A stretch of 64,000 bases of DNA from Flavobacterium commune (GCF_001857965.1 NZ_CP017774.1:1426001-1490000); one strand, 5' to 3'. Shown: positions 34,882 to 44,279, counted from the stretch's first letter. Made by a program: numbers and translations. The notes: generated from the letters alone by a model not told the origin.

Positions 34882-35919
34882 ATGAAATACACAACCTTAC
34901 CCAATACGGATATAAAAGTCAGCAAAATATGCCTTGGCACCATGACTTTTGGCGAGCAAAACACCGAAGCCGATGGTCATGCCCAAATGGATTATGCGGT
35001 AGAACATGGTGTTAATTTTTTTGATACTGCCGAAATGTATTCGGTACCGGCACGAGAAACAACCTATGGGAGCACCGAAAAAATCCTGGGAAGCTGGTTT
35101 AAGAAATCGGGCAAAAGAAAAGAAATTGTGTTGGCATCTAAAATTGCGGGACCGAATCCGAATTTTACTTACATGCGCGAGAAAAATGATTTTTCGCCTG
35201 CCAGTATCAAATATGCCTTAGACAAAAGTTTACAGCGCCTACAAACGGATTATATTGATGTTTATCAATTGCATTGGCCGGAACGAAAAACCAATTTCTT
35301 CGGGCAACGTGGTTTTAAAGTTCAGGATGATATTTGGGAAGATAATATCCGATTGGTGTTAGAAACCTTAGAAGGTTTTATCAAAGAAGGGAAAATAAAA
35401 CACATTGGACTTTCCAATGAAACGCCTTGGGGAATTATGCGTTTTCTGGAGGAAAGCAAGTATAATAAATTACCCAAAATCAAAACCGTTCAAAATCCAT
35501 ATTCCTTATTAAACCGTCTTTTTGAAGGAGGTTCTGCCGAGATTTGTATCCGGGAAAATTTGGGCTTACTAGCTTATTCACCATTAGCTTTTGGCGTTTT
35601 GTCCGGGAAATTTTTAACCGGTTTTGATCATCCAAATGCCAGAATCAGACTGTTCCCCCAATTTTCAAGATACAATAGCGCCGAATGTACTCAGGCTACT
35701 AAACTATACAGCGAAATTGCAAAAAAGCATGGTTTATCATTAGCTCAAATGGCTTTGGCTTTTGTAAACCAACAGGCTTTTGTTACCAGTAATATTATTG
35801 GAGCAACTAATCTGGCGCAATTAAAAGAAAATATCGGATCGATTGATGTGGTTTTATCGGAAGAAATTATCAATGAAATCAATGCCGTTCATGCTGTTGT
35901 TCCTGATCCTGCGCCTTAA
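34882..35919 (+). CDS. Aldo/keto reductase (Tas-like)
   Basis: A 345-residue NADPH-dependent aldo/keto reductase with the TIM-barrel fold. FFDTAEMYS holds the conserved Asp and Tyr, VLASKIAG the catalytic Lys, and YQLHWPE the His. The conserved NADP end segment IIGATNLAQLKENI (about 312-325) is present. Length and the insertion after the catalytic Lys fit the Tas/YajO-like group. The physiological substrate is unknown. It is probably monocistronic: a terminator precedes it and a repeat region follows. Confidence 0.92.
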   Translation: MKYTTLPNTDIKVSKICLGTMTFGEQNTEADGHAQMDYAVEHGVNFFDTAEMYSVPARETTYGSTEKILGSWFKKSGKRKEIVLASKIAGPNPNFTYMREKNDFSPASIKYALDKSLQRLQTDYIDVYQLHWPERKTNFFGQRGFKVQDDIWEDNIRLVLETLEGFIKEGKIKHIGLSNETPWGIMRFLEESKYNKLPKIKTVQNPYSLLNRLFEGGSAEICIRENLGLLAYSPLAFGVLSGKFLTGFDHPNARIRLFPQFSRYNSAECTQATKLYSEIAKKHGLSLAQMALAFVNQQAFVTSNIIGATNLAQLKENIGSIDVVLSEEIINEINAVHAVVPDPAP

Positions 35920-35949
35920 TTTTTTTCTCTAACCGTATTATAATTTTAC

Positions 35950-36047
35950 TTAACCGCAAAGAGAGCAAAGTTTTTTCGCAAAGAACACAAAGGAAAATTA
36001 AAAAATCTTAGTGTCCTTCGTGCCTTCTTAGTGGGCTTTGTGGTTAA
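35950..36047. repeat. Intergenic inverted-end repeat (TTAACCGCAAAG family)
   Basis: Ends TTAACCGCAAAG (35950-35961) and CTTTGTGGTTAA (36036-36047) are inverted repeats with one mismatch, with several internal CGCAAAG/GAACACAAAG and CTTCGTGCC words. The same opening word occurs at 8367-8378 after sufD. It sits between convergent genes and may act as a terminator, but I see no strong single stem. Confidence 0.55.
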
Positions 36048-36050
36048 ATT

Positions 36051-38012
36051 TTAAAATTCAAATTCCTCTTTTACCGCTAAAGAATCCACTGCTGTTGTAT
36101 CTTTTACTTTTATACGAAGTAATGATTTTGCGGGACCTGTTAAAATGGTAGCCTGACTTTTAAAAATAGTGTCGTCGATAGTCAACAATCCTCTTCGAAT
36201 CATCAAATCCGTTAAAAAAGAAACTTGTTTTACCGCCGATTCTCTTAGATTGCCTTCGTCGTTAAACTGATACATGAATTTTTTTGGACTTGGAATAATT
36301 CGGGCAAGATAGAGGCATTCGTTAAAAGTCAAATCGGCTGGAGTTTTCTGGAAATAAAACTGTGCCGCTTCGCCAATTCCATATACATTTGGTCCCCATT
36401 CGATGATATTAAAATACACTTCAAGCATGCGTTCTTTGCTCACAATCCGATTGTTTTCTAGTATATAAACCAGTAGAATTTCTTCCAGTTTTCTGGATAA
36501 AGTTTTTTCTCTGGTCAAAAAAACGTTTTTGATTAACTGCATACTGATGGTACTGGCACCCCGGGCAAATTTTCGGGTTCTAATATTTTTAGCAATCGAC
36601 TGTTTGAAAGCTTCGTTAATAAAACCATGATGCGAAAAGAACGAAGGATCTTCGGTGGTCAGGACACATTTTTGCAAATAAGGCGAAATTTGATCCAGCG
36701 GAGTATAATTCACATTAGCCGTACCCACTAAAACCGGACGCTGCATAACGCCATTAATGATGGCACGATAAATAAACTCACTATTGAGTTTTGTTAAATT
36801 TGCCTCGCCATATTTGGTAATCTTTAGATTTTCTTTCTTTAAATTACTGTTGAAAACCAAATCGTTTGCTTTGTTTTTATTGTATTTAAAATCCAAATTA
36901 TAATCAAAAGTTCCTTTGGCTTCCATACCTTGAAAATTAGTAAACAATCCATCAGGAAGCGAAGTGATAAAATCCTGTGCTTTCATCTTTGGAATGTTGA
37001 CTTTAAGTCTATAAATGGTATCTTCTTCGGTTTCGTAAGCCAGGTAGGGGTGCAATTTTATTCTGTTAAATTGTACTGTCGAGCTGCTGTCAACTGAAAC
37101 GAAATCAGAGCCTAAAAGCAGGCGGTAATCAAAACGGGCGTTTTTAATCAGTACATCTTTTCGGGCAATTTTAGCATGATTGATTTTCAAATTGGCAATA
37201 GAAGTAAAACCGTCAATATGCAATTCACCGCCACTTTTGTCAATGTTTTCAATATTAAGCCGGATGGAATCAAAACTGGAAATCAAATTGTAACGTTCAT
37301 CAAAATAAGGAACTTTGATAGCTCCTGTATCGATATTAAAAAAGCGAATGTCAGCCTTTTTATTTCTAGGGTCGGCAAAACCTTTTATTTTCCAGCGTTG
37401 GGCAAAAGTATTGGTTTTTACATGAATCGAAGTTTCGAGTTCTTTATTTGCCAATACTAATTTTTTGATGTCAATTGTGGCTCTTTTTCCGTTATCATCG
37501 AGTTTGAATTTCAGGTTTTCGACTTCCATATCAGTCGGAATTAAATGGAGTACTTTCGAGATAATCCGGTAAGCAAAAGCGGCATAATCTCTCTTATCGC
37601 TGCTTTGTTCTTCGTCTTTATTTCTTTTTAAAAAAGCGGCAAAATTTTTGACTTTCCCTTTTTTTGTTAGCTGAACATAGCCGTTTTTAATTTCTAAAGT
37701 TCCTAATTGAACGTCGCCAACAAATAAACGCCAGATATTGACCGAAGTTCTCATTCTTTGGATATTGAACAGGGTATCAGCATTTTTTGGAACTAAAGTA
37801 ATATCGGTTAAATTGATGCACGAAAGTCCTTCGAAAGCAGCTTTTTTTACGACAAAATGGCTATTGTAATCTACTTCCATCTTGTTTGCCGTTTTAGTGA
37901 TAATTTGCTGCAAAAGCATTTCTCTGAAGCTAAAAAGTCCAATAATTGTAACGAATAGAAAAGCAACAAGAATTTTGGCAACTAAGATTATTTTTTGTCT
38001 TCGGGTTTTCAT
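36051..38012 (-). CDS. AsmA-like/GT51 monofunctional peptidoglycan transglycosylase
   Basis: A 653-residue protein. An N-terminal TM segment (about 9-30) is followed by a long beta-rich region (about 35-430) like AsmA/DUF748 domains. A GT51 transglycosylase domain follows (about 430-590). Its motif LTTEDPSFFSHHG contains the catalytic Glu (near 451), with GASTISMQL and the second conserved Glu in RKLEE. It should polymerise lipid II into glycan strands at the membrane. No transpeptidase domain follows, unlike class A PBPs. The fusion to a large AsmA-like domain is characteristic of some Bacteroidota proteins. Confidence 0.85.
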   Translation of the reverse strand: MKTRRQKIILVAKILVAFLFVTIIGLFSFREMLLQQIITKTANKMEVDYNSHFVVKKAAFEGLSCINLTDITLVPKNADTLFNIQRMRTSVNIWRLFVGDVQLGTLEIKNGYVQLTKKGKVKNFAAFLKRNKDEEQSSDKRDYAAFAYRIISKVLHLIPTDMEVENLKFKLDDNGKRATIDIKKLVLANKELETSIHVKTNTFAQRWKIKGFADPRNKKADIRFFNIDTGAIKVPYFDERYNLISSFDSIRLNIENIDKSGGELHIDGFTSIANLKINHAKIARKDVLIKNARFDYRLLLGSDFVSVDSSSTVQFNRIKLHPYLAYETEEDTIYRLKVNIPKMKAQDFITSLPDGLFTNFQGMEAKGTFDYNLDFKYNKNKANDLVFNSNLKKENLKITKYGEANLTKLNSEFIYRAIINGVMQRPVLVGTANVNYTPLDQISPYLQKCVLTTEDPSFFSHHGFINEAFKQSIAKNIRTRKFARGASTISMQLIKNVFLTREKTLSRKLEEILLVYILENNRIVSKERMLEVYFNIIEWGPNVYGIGEAAQFYFQKTPADLTFNECLYLARIIPSPKKFMYQFNDEGNLRESAVKQVSFLTDLMIRRGLLTIDDTIFKSQATILTGPAKSLLRIKVKDTTAVDSLAVKEEFEF

Positions 38013-38253
38013 GAATTAGAACACATTTTGGCAACAGGCTAAAATAACAACTTTTTTTATTGGATTCAGAAACTTAACTTAAACTTTAGGAAATACTTTG
38101 TTTTTAAGACATTTTTAAAAGCAAAATATTTTCAGTTTTTTTTAGTTTTCAACTATTTTGTATACTCTTTTTTGGATAAAAGACTGCAAGTCAGCAAGCT
38201 ATGAAACTATGTTAAAACCCTTGAAAACACTGGAGTTTACGAGTGTTTTTATC

Positions 38254-38261
38254 TAAATTTG
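38254..38261 (+). promoter_or_regulatory. -7 promoter element of the porin-like gene
   Basis: TAAATTTG matches TAnnTTTG; it rules out a start codon upstream of 38289, since the transcript begins after it. Confidence 0.6.
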
Positions 38262-38288
38262 CACACTCAAAAAAAAATAAAAATAAAC

Positions 38289-38864
38289 ATGAAAAAAGTT
38301 ATTTTATCGGTAGTAGCCGTTTTAGCATTTGCATTTACTAATGCTCAAGAAACTAAAGAAACTGTAAAATTAGGAGTTAAAGCCGGAGCTAATTACGATT
38401 GGTTATCAACAGGTGCTGCATCAGTTTATGATTTACGTCCGGAAGTAGGATACCATGCAGGTTTAGTGGCTGAATTCAAATTTTGTGATGCGTTTTCTAT
38501 CCAGCCTGAGGCTTTGTATTCATTCTCTAAATACAGTTTTGACGGAAACGGAAACACAAGTGGCAACGAAATAGAAATTAGCGAAATAGCTGTACCGGTT
38601 ATTGCTAAATTTTACCTTGTTAAAGGTTTGTCTTTAGAATTAGGACCTCAGGCTAGTGTAATTGTAAAAACAAAATTAACTGGTGAAGATGCTGAAGCTA
38701 ATTTTAGAAAATACAATATTGCTGCTGCTACAGGTTTAGCTTATGATTTTAACATGGGTGCTTTTATCCAAGCAAGATACACCTATAATTTCTTGGATTT
38801 ACAACATGGTGCAAACGGAAACAACCGTTTTGGAATCCAGGCTTCTGTAGGTTACAAATTCTAA
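38289..38864 (+). CDS. Outer-membrane beta-barrel protein (porin family-like)
   Basis: A 191-residue small barrel protein. Signal peptide about 1-19 (FAFTNAQ); mature part with alternating hydrophobic strands, regular aromatic girdle residues and C-terminal aromatic residue (VGYKF). The pattern KLGVKAGANYDWLS and FGIQASVGYKF belongs to the common outer membrane beta-barrel domain family of Bacteroidota. Start chosen at ATG 38289 because a -7 element overlaps the upstream in-frame start. Function unknown, probably structural or pore-forming. It is followed by a strong terminator. Confidence 0.88.
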   Translation: MKKVILSVVAVLAFAFTNAQETKETVKLGVKAGANYDWLSTGAASVYDLRPEVGYHAGLVAEFKFCDAFSIQPEALYSFSKYSFDGNGNTSGNEIEISEIAVPVIAKFYLVKGLSLELGPQASVIVKTKLTGEDAEANFRKYNIAAATGLAYDFNMGAFIQARYTYNFLDLQHGANGNNRFGIQASVGYKF

Positions 38865-38885
38865 TATTTTTTAGAAATACTTATC

Positions 38886-38912
38886 AAAAACCACGCAAAT
38901 CGCGTGGTTTTT
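38886..38912 (+). terminator. Terminator of the porin-like gene
   Basis: 11-bp perfect stem AAAAACCACGC/GCGTGGTTTTT with T-run. Confidence 0.9.
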
Positions 38913-38987
38913 TTATGCCTAGTTACAGCTAAGCATTTCGAAATCAAAAACAAAGACTTATCTTTCGTAACTAAATTAAAATAATCC

Positions 38988-39617
38988 ATGAAAGATATCA
39001 ATCGCATTAATAGAAATACAAAAGCAGCGGCAGTACTGATTTTTGTAACCATTTTGCTTTTAATAAGCAATTATTTCATGGGTTTGAATTCCAAAAAAAC
39101 CAATGAAACAATTAAAGCCATTTACAATGATCGTTTAATGGTTAGCCACTATGTTTTTCAGTACACTCATGCTATTTATCAAATTAAAGAAACTGCCAAT
39201 ACCCTAAAAATAATCGATTTTGAAAAACAACAATTTATCCTAAGCCGTTTAAAAACAATTCACCAAATTGACAAAAAATACCTGAAAACAATTTTGACTC
39301 CGGACGAAAAAAAACAATTCCGGATTTTTCAAAATCAATGTATTGCCATACAAACCCAAAATAAAGATAAAAACTGGCAAAAAATGAGTTTGTTAAGTGA
39401 ACAAAGCTTGGGCAGTTTAGCAATTTTAGCCCGAATTCAGGTTGACGAAGGCAAAACGGCACTGATAATAGCTAATGCCTTGCATGATGGCAATCAATTT
39501 TTTGCTCAATTTGAGATTGCTTTGTATATTATTTTAGCCTGTCTTTCAGCTTATTTATTAGTGTTAAAAAAAATGAAAGTCAAAATAAAAATTCCTGAAA
39601 ACCCCAGTATGAATTAA
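38988..39617 (+). CDS. Membrane sensor-like protein with MCP-type four-helix bundle, no output domain
   Basis: A 209-residue protein with two TM segments (about 14-32 and 172-194) enclosing about 140 mostly helical periplasmic residues, the layout of a 4HB_MCP sensor domain. After the second TM only about 15 basic residues follow: no HAMP, methyl-accepting or kinase domain. It may be a truncated chemoreceptor-like sensor, or work with a partner in trans. The stop is natural and not obviously a frameshift. A terminator follows at 39636-39671. Confidence 0.7.
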   Translation: MKDINRINRNTKAAAVLIFVTILLLISNYFMGLNSKKTNETIKAIYNDRLMVSHYVFQYTHAIYQIKETANTLKIIDFEKQQFILSRLKTIHQIDKKYLKTILTPDEKKQFRIFQNQCIAIQTQNKDKNWQKMSLLSEQSLGSLAILARIQVDEGKTALIIANALHDGNQFFAQFEIALYIILACLSAYLLVLKKMKVKIKIPENPSMN

Positions 39618-39635
39618 AAGCAAGCCAATTATACA

Positions 39636-39671
39636 AAAACATATCCAAAGTAAAACTTCCGGATATGTTTT
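39636..39671 (+). terminator. Terminator after sensor-like gene
   Basis: 11-bp stem AAAACATATCC/GGATATGTTTT (39636-39646/39661-39671). Confidence 0.75.
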
Positions 39672-39741
39672 CCACTTGCAATTATATCTTAATCTAGTGT
39701 TAATCCCGGTATTTTTCGAATAGAAAAATTATTTTTTAATC

Positions 39742-39749
39742 TATATTTG
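39742..39749 (+). promoter_or_regulatory. -7 promoter element of the S8 peptidase gene
   Basis: TATATTTG matches TAnnTTTG, 24 bases before the ATG at 39774. It overlaps an upstream in-frame ATG-like start, which is therefore unlikely. Confidence 0.65.
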
Positions 39750-39773
39750 AAATGGACTAAAAATGTATATTGT

Positions 39774-41396
39774 ATGAATACTGTAAAACCCATCTTTCTT
39801 TCTCTATTGTCTGCCTTGATTTTAGCAGGATGTGGAGCCCAAAAAACATCTAATTACAAATCGTTTACCCCAATAACCGAAATTGGAAGTATTGCTAAAA
39901 AGAAACCCTTAACCGAAACAGAATTAAAGCGTTGGAGTCATTATGACATTATAAAAGATACCGTACCCGGCATGAGTGTGGACAGGGCTTATGCTGAATT
40001 ATTACAGAAAAGAAAATCCAAAAAAGTAATTGTGGGCATTGTCGATTCGGGAGTAGATATTGAACACGAAGATTTAAAATCAATCATTTGGACAAATCCA
40101 AAAGAGATTCCGGGAAATGGTATTGACGATGATAAAAACGGCTATGTTGATGACATTCACGGATGGAATTTTCTGGGCGATATTACTAAGGAAAATTTAG
40201 AATACGAAAGAATTGTCAAAGACAAAAGCATTGCTGACGAAGCCACTTATCAGGCTGCCAAAAAATTTAACGACAAAGTTGTTGCCGAAGCTCCATTGTA
40301 CAAAAAACACTATACCAAGTTATTGAATGACATGCAGGAAGCCGATAAAATTATTGCTCAACAACTGGCTAAAAGTGTTTATACGGCAGCAGACTTAGAC
40401 GCAATAGCATCAGAAGATCAATTGGTTCAAAAAAGCAAAATGGTCATGAAACAAATGTTTTCTTATGGCATGAGCATAAAAGGATTAGAAGACACATTTA
40501 AAAAAGAAATCGAGAAAAACGAATCGATTATAAACGGTGATAATCTAAAACCGGATTACCGAAAAGTACTTGGAGACAATCCAAATGATATTACTAACAA
40601 CTCTTATGGTAACAATAATGTGATAGGCCCTGATAAGGACGAAGCACTTCATGGAACTCACGTAGCAGGAATTGTTGCTCAGCTGAGAAACAACAATATT
40701 GGAGGAGACGGAATTGCCGACAATGTAGCAATTCTTACCGTGCGTGCTGTTCCAGATGGTGACGAGTACGACAAAGACATTGCTCTGGCCATTCGCTATG
40801 CTGTAGATAATGGTGCAAAAGTAATCAACGGAAGTTTTGGGAAAGCCTTTTCTCCACATAAAAACTGGGTTTTTGACGCCATAAAATACGCCGCCGAAAA
40901 AGATGTACTCATTGTTCATGCCGCAGGAAATGACGCAAAAAACATTGATTATTTCGATAATTTCCCTAATGATTCTGAGGATAGAAAAACCGAGTTCTCC
41001 GATAATCTAATCACTGTAGGTGCTTTGAATTTTGAATATGGATCTAACATTGTAGCCGGTTTTTCGAACATTGGAAAAATTAATGTGGATGTTTTTGCTC
41101 CCGGAGTAAAAATTTATGCCTCTATTCCTAATAATGAATATAAATTTTTAAAAGGAACATCAATGGCTGCGCCTAATGTAGCCGGAGTTGCAGCATTAAT
41201 CCGTTCTTATTATCCTAAATTAAAAGCCGCTCAGGTAAAACAGATTTTGATGGAATCAGGAGTGGCAATCAATAAAGAAGTAGTTGTAGGAGGAAATGCC
41301 AAAGATATTCGTCCGTTTAATGAATTATCAAAAACAGGAAAAATAGTAAACGCCTACAATGCCATTTTAATGGCAAATGCAATGGCAAAAAAATAA
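39774..41396 (+). CDS. Subtilisin-like S8 peptidase, lipoprotein
   Basis: A 540-residue secreted protease. Signal peptide with lipobox LILAGC (Cys20), so a lipoprotein. The triad is visible: Asp91 (VGIVDSGVD), His293 (HGTHVAG) and Ser463 (GTSMAAP). There is an unusually long insertion of about 200 residues between Asp and His, rich in Lys and Glu and predicted helical (about 120-280). No prosecretion/T9SS C-terminal tag is evident. It likely degrades proteins or peptides at the surface or in the periplasm. The start at 39774 is chosen over an upstream ATG because of the -7 element. Confidence 0.9.
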   Translation: MNTVKPIFLSLLSALILAGCGAQKTSNYKSFTPITEIGSIAKKKPLTETELKRWSHYDIIKDTVPGMSVDRAYAELLQKRKSKKVIVGIVDSGVDIEHEDLKSIIWTNPKEIPGNGIDDDKNGYVDDIHGWNFLGDITKENLEYERIVKDKSIADEATYQAAKKFNDKVVAEAPLYKKHYTKLLNDMQEADKIIAQQLAKSVYTAADLDAIASEDQLVQKSKMVMKQMFSYGMSIKGLEDTFKKEIEKNESIINGDNLKPDYRKVLGDNPNDITNNSYGNNNVIGPDKDEALHGTHVAGIVAQLRNNNIGGDGIADNVAILTVRAVPDGDEYDKDIALAIRYAVDNGAKVINGSFGKAFSPHKNWVFDAIKYAAEKDVLIVHAAGNDAKNIDYFDNFPNDSEDRKTEFSDNLITVGALNFEYGSNIVAGFSNIGKINVDVFAPGVKIYASIPNNEYKFLKGTSMAAPNVAGVAALIRSYYPKLKAAQVKQILMESGVAINKEVVVGGNAKDIRPFNELSKTGKIVNAYNAILMANAMAKK

Positions 41397-41479
41397 TATT
41401 AATCTAATGGAAGAACGACAACATTCTCAGGATACTCGCAATTAAAAATTTTCACACGAAGCTGTCTTCCAGCAAGCAG

Positions 41480-41602
41480 GTTACACCAATAAACACGAAT
41501 TTATAAACTGTTTAATTACACTAAATCAATTAAAAAAAGAATTTGTGTTATTCGATTTTAATTGATTAGAATTAGTGACAATTCGTGTAATTCGTGTCCC
41601 AC
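41480..41602. repeat. Intergenic repeat with AATTCGTGT words
   Basis: Region between the S8 and M1 peptidase genes contains ACACGAATTTATAAAC, AATTTGTGTTATTCG and ATTCGTGTAATTCGTGT, i.e. the same word in both orientations. It resembles the other short intergenic repeat families in this window. No coding potential. Confidence 0.5.
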
Positions 41603-41656
41603 TTTTTTCAAAAGCGAATACCTTACAACATTCTTCCATTTTTTTATTAGATACAA

Positions 41657-43531
41657 ATGAAAAAGATTCTTTTAACAGCCTGTATTGTATGGAATAGCTT
41701 TTCTCTTTTTGCCCAAAACACCAGCTATTGGCAACAAAAAGCAGATTATAAAATGGACGTATTTATGGATACCGAACGTTTTCAATACAAAGGAAAACAA
41801 GAATTAATTTATACCAATAATTCGGCTGACACCTTAAAGAAAGTATATTATCATTTGTACAACAATGCTTTTCAACCGGGAAGCGAAATGGATTCCAGAG
41901 CCCAAAACATCAAAGATTCCGATGCCCGAATGGTTACAAAAACCAAGATTGATGGTACAGAAGTAAAACAAAGTCGGATTAAAAGTTTAAAACCCAATGA
42001 AATTGGCTATTTAAACATTAGTAATTTCAAACAGGATGGTGTTGCTGCGAAAACAAAAACAACAGGAACAATTTTAGAAGTTTTTTTGGCAAAGCCAATT
42101 CTGCCTCATTCTACAACTACTTTCACATTGAATTTTGACGGACAGCTTCCGGTTCAAATTCGCCGTTCAGGCAGAAATAACTCAGAAGGAGTAGCACTTT
42201 CCATGGCGCAATGGTATCCTAAAATAGCCGAATTTGATTTCGAAGGCTGGCATCCCGATCCCTACATTGCCAGAGAGTTTCATGGAGTTTGGGGCAACTT
42301 TGATGTAAAAATAACTATCGACAAAAACTATGTTTTAGGAGCTACAGGCTATTTGCAAAATCCAAACGAAATAGGTCATGGTTATCAGGAAACCGGAGTA
42401 GAAGTAAAACATCCAAAGAAAACTAAAAATCTAAGCTGGCATTTTGTAGCTCCCATGGTGCATGATTTCACCTGGGCTGCCGATAAAGAATACCTGCATG
42501 ATGTGGTAAAAGGACCAAATGATGTCGATTTGCATTTTTTATATAAAAACAACCCTAAAATAATCGAAAACTGGAAGAATGTCCAGCCTTTGATGGTTAA
42601 GGTAATGGATTTGTACAATAAACACATTGGCAATTATCCATACAAACAATACTCTTTTATTCAGGGTGGCGATGGCGGAATGGAATATGCTATGTGTACT
42701 TTGATTTTAGGAAACGGAACGCTGGAAGGGATTTTTGGAACTGCCACTCATGAACTGGGACACTCCTGGTTTCAGCATGTTTTAGCTTCTAATGAATCAA
42801 AACACGCCTGGATGGACGAGGGTTTTACCACTTATGTGCAGAATTTGGTAACTAATGAAATGGCAGCAAAAAAAGTACAAAATCCTTTTAAACAAAATTA
42901 TGTTCTTTATACTGATTTAGTAAACTCTGGCAAGGAACAGCCACAAACCACACATAGTGACCGATATGATGAGAACAGACCTTACAGTATTTCGTCTTAT
43001 ATCAAAGGAAGTATTTTCCTGTCGCAGTTGGGATATTTAATTGGTCAGGATAAATTAGCCGAAACCATTAAAAGATTTTATCAGGATTTTAAATTCAAAC
43101 ATCCTATACCTAATGATATTAAACGCACTGCCGAAAGAGTTTCGGGAGCAGAACTCGACTGGTATTTAACCGACTGGACGCAAACCACTAATACCATCGA
43201 TTACGGAATTACAGCCGTTACAGAAAACGACAAAAATACGGTTGTCAATTTAGAACGAATAGGCAGAATGCCAATGCCTATCGACTTGCAGGTAGAATAT
43301 GTAGATGGAACAGTGGAAAGTTTTTACATTCCGTTGCGTATGATGTATTTTGAAAAAGAAAATCCTAATCCCGATGTAAAAAGAACGGTATTGAGTGATT
43401 GGGCCTGGGCAAATCCGAAATATGAATTCAATATTGGAAAACCTAAAAGCACTATCAAAAAAATCACCATTGACCCAAGCGGTTTAATGGCTGATGTGAA
43501 AATGACTAATAATGTTTTTGAGATGAAATAA
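41657..43531 (+). CDS. M1 family metallopeptidase
   Basis: A 624-residue exported aminopeptidase-like protein. Signal peptide about 1-19 (SLFAQ). The zinc motif HELGH is at 365-369 with the distal Glu in WMDEGFTTY (about 386-394), and a GAMEN-like loop GGMEYAM precedes it. This is gluzincin family M1. It should cleave N-terminal residues from peptides in the periplasm. Length is shorter than full ERAP/PepN types, as in many Bacteroidota single M1 proteins. It is alone on its strand with a repeat region upstream. Confidence 0.92.
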   Translation: MKKILLTACIVWNSFSLFAQNTSYWQQKADYKMDVFMDTERFQYKGKQELIYTNNSADTLKKVYYHLYNNAFQPGSEMDSRAQNIKDSDARMVTKTKIDGTEVKQSRIKSLKPNEIGYLNISNFKQDGVAAKTKTTGTILEVFLAKPILPHSTTTFTLNFDGQLPVQIRRSGRNNSEGVALSMAQWYPKIAEFDFEGWHPDPYIAREFHGVWGNFDVKITIDKNYVLGATGYLQNPNEIGHGYQETGVEVKHPKKTKNLSWHFVAPMVHDFTWAADKEYLHDVVKGPNDVDLHFLYKNNPKIIENWKNVQPLMVKVMDLYNKHIGNYPYKQYSFIQGGDGGMEYAMCTLILGNGTLEGIFGTATHELGHSWFQHVLASNESKHAWMDEGFTTYVQNLVTNEMAAKKVQNPFKQNYVLYTDLVNSGKEQPQTTHSDRYDENRPYSISSYIKGSIFLSQLGYLIGQDKLAETIKRFYQDFKFKHPIPNDIKRTAERVSGAELDWYLTDWTQTTNTIDYGITAVTENDKNTVVNLERIGRMPMPIDLQVEYVDGTVESFYIPLRMMYFEKENPNPDVKRTVLSDWAWANPKYEFNIGKPKSTIKKITIDPSGLMADVKMTNNVFEMK

Positions 43532-43619
43532 ATTCAAACTTAACAATATGTTTTTTTGACGAACTGAAATTTAAAACTTTTAAAATCCGTAACTTAGTGT
43601 TCCGCTAAACAACGTGGTT

Positions 43620-44237
43620 ATGAAAGCATTATTGTACTTTATCCTGATCCTGACACTGCAATCCTGCGCTACAAAAAAGTATATCAAGACACAACTACTG
43701 CCTGAAGGAATTAAATCGGCAACCGAAGAAACATATAAAGTGGTCGATAATGAGCAACAACTTTTGCAAAAAAAAGAAATGATTTTTACCGCAAATGGTC
43801 GTATAAAACATTCTAAAACAGTTGATGCCGAGGGCAATATAATACAGGAAACAAAAAAGAAATTATGGTTTATTGTAGAACTATATCCCGGTAAGGAAAC
43901 CTATTATTGTAAAACACGATGGAAACCGGGGCAACGCGAGCGCATTAGCTGCTACACCCGAAAACAGTACAAGGAAAACGAAAGTATTTATCATTACAAT
44001 GCCGATGGAACTATCGATAAGATTGTAGATAATTTTACAACTTTTTACACCCAATATTTTTATTACAGCAATAATGAACTTTCGAGAATTGTTGTTAAAG
44101 ACAAAAACAACCAACTTATTGACGAAATTTTGATACGTTGTGAAAGCAAAGATGAAAAAGGAGCCTGCTTAAAAGAAACCCGAATTTCAATTATAACAAA
44201 AAATAAAGAAGTAAGACAGCTCTCTGCAAATTATTAA
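43620..44237 (+). CDS. Predicted lipoprotein of unknown function (205 aa)
   Basis: A 205-residue protein from ATG 43620 (an earlier GTG at 43614 adds two residues). Signal with lipobox LTLQSC (Cys about 16). The mature part is Lys/Glu/Tyr-rich and includes a repeated-looking pattern of short beta segments of the MORN/YD kind (GRIKHSKTVDAEGNIIQETK; YHYNADGTIDKIVDNF), as in toxin-antitoxin-unrelated MORN-like lipoproteins. I cannot name a family. It follows the M1 peptidase by 88 bases. Confidence 0.7.
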   Translation: MKALLYFILILTLQSCATKKYIKTQLLPEGIKSATEETYKVVDNEQQLLQKKEMIFTANGRIKHSKTVDAEGNIIQETKKKLWFIVELYPGKETYYCKTRWKPGQRERISCYTRKQYKENESIYHYNADGTIDKIVDNFTTFYTQYFYYSNNELSRIVVKDKNNQLIDEILIRCESKDEKGACLKETRISIITKNKEVRQLSANY

Positions 44238-44279
44238 TACCACCAAGCATTTTTCAGTACATTACCAAAAAAATAAAAA

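Noticed and set aside
38259..38289. Upstream in-frame start of the porin-like protein
   Set aside because: It overlaps the -7 promoter element at 38254-38261 and would not be transcribed; the signal peptide begins at 38289.
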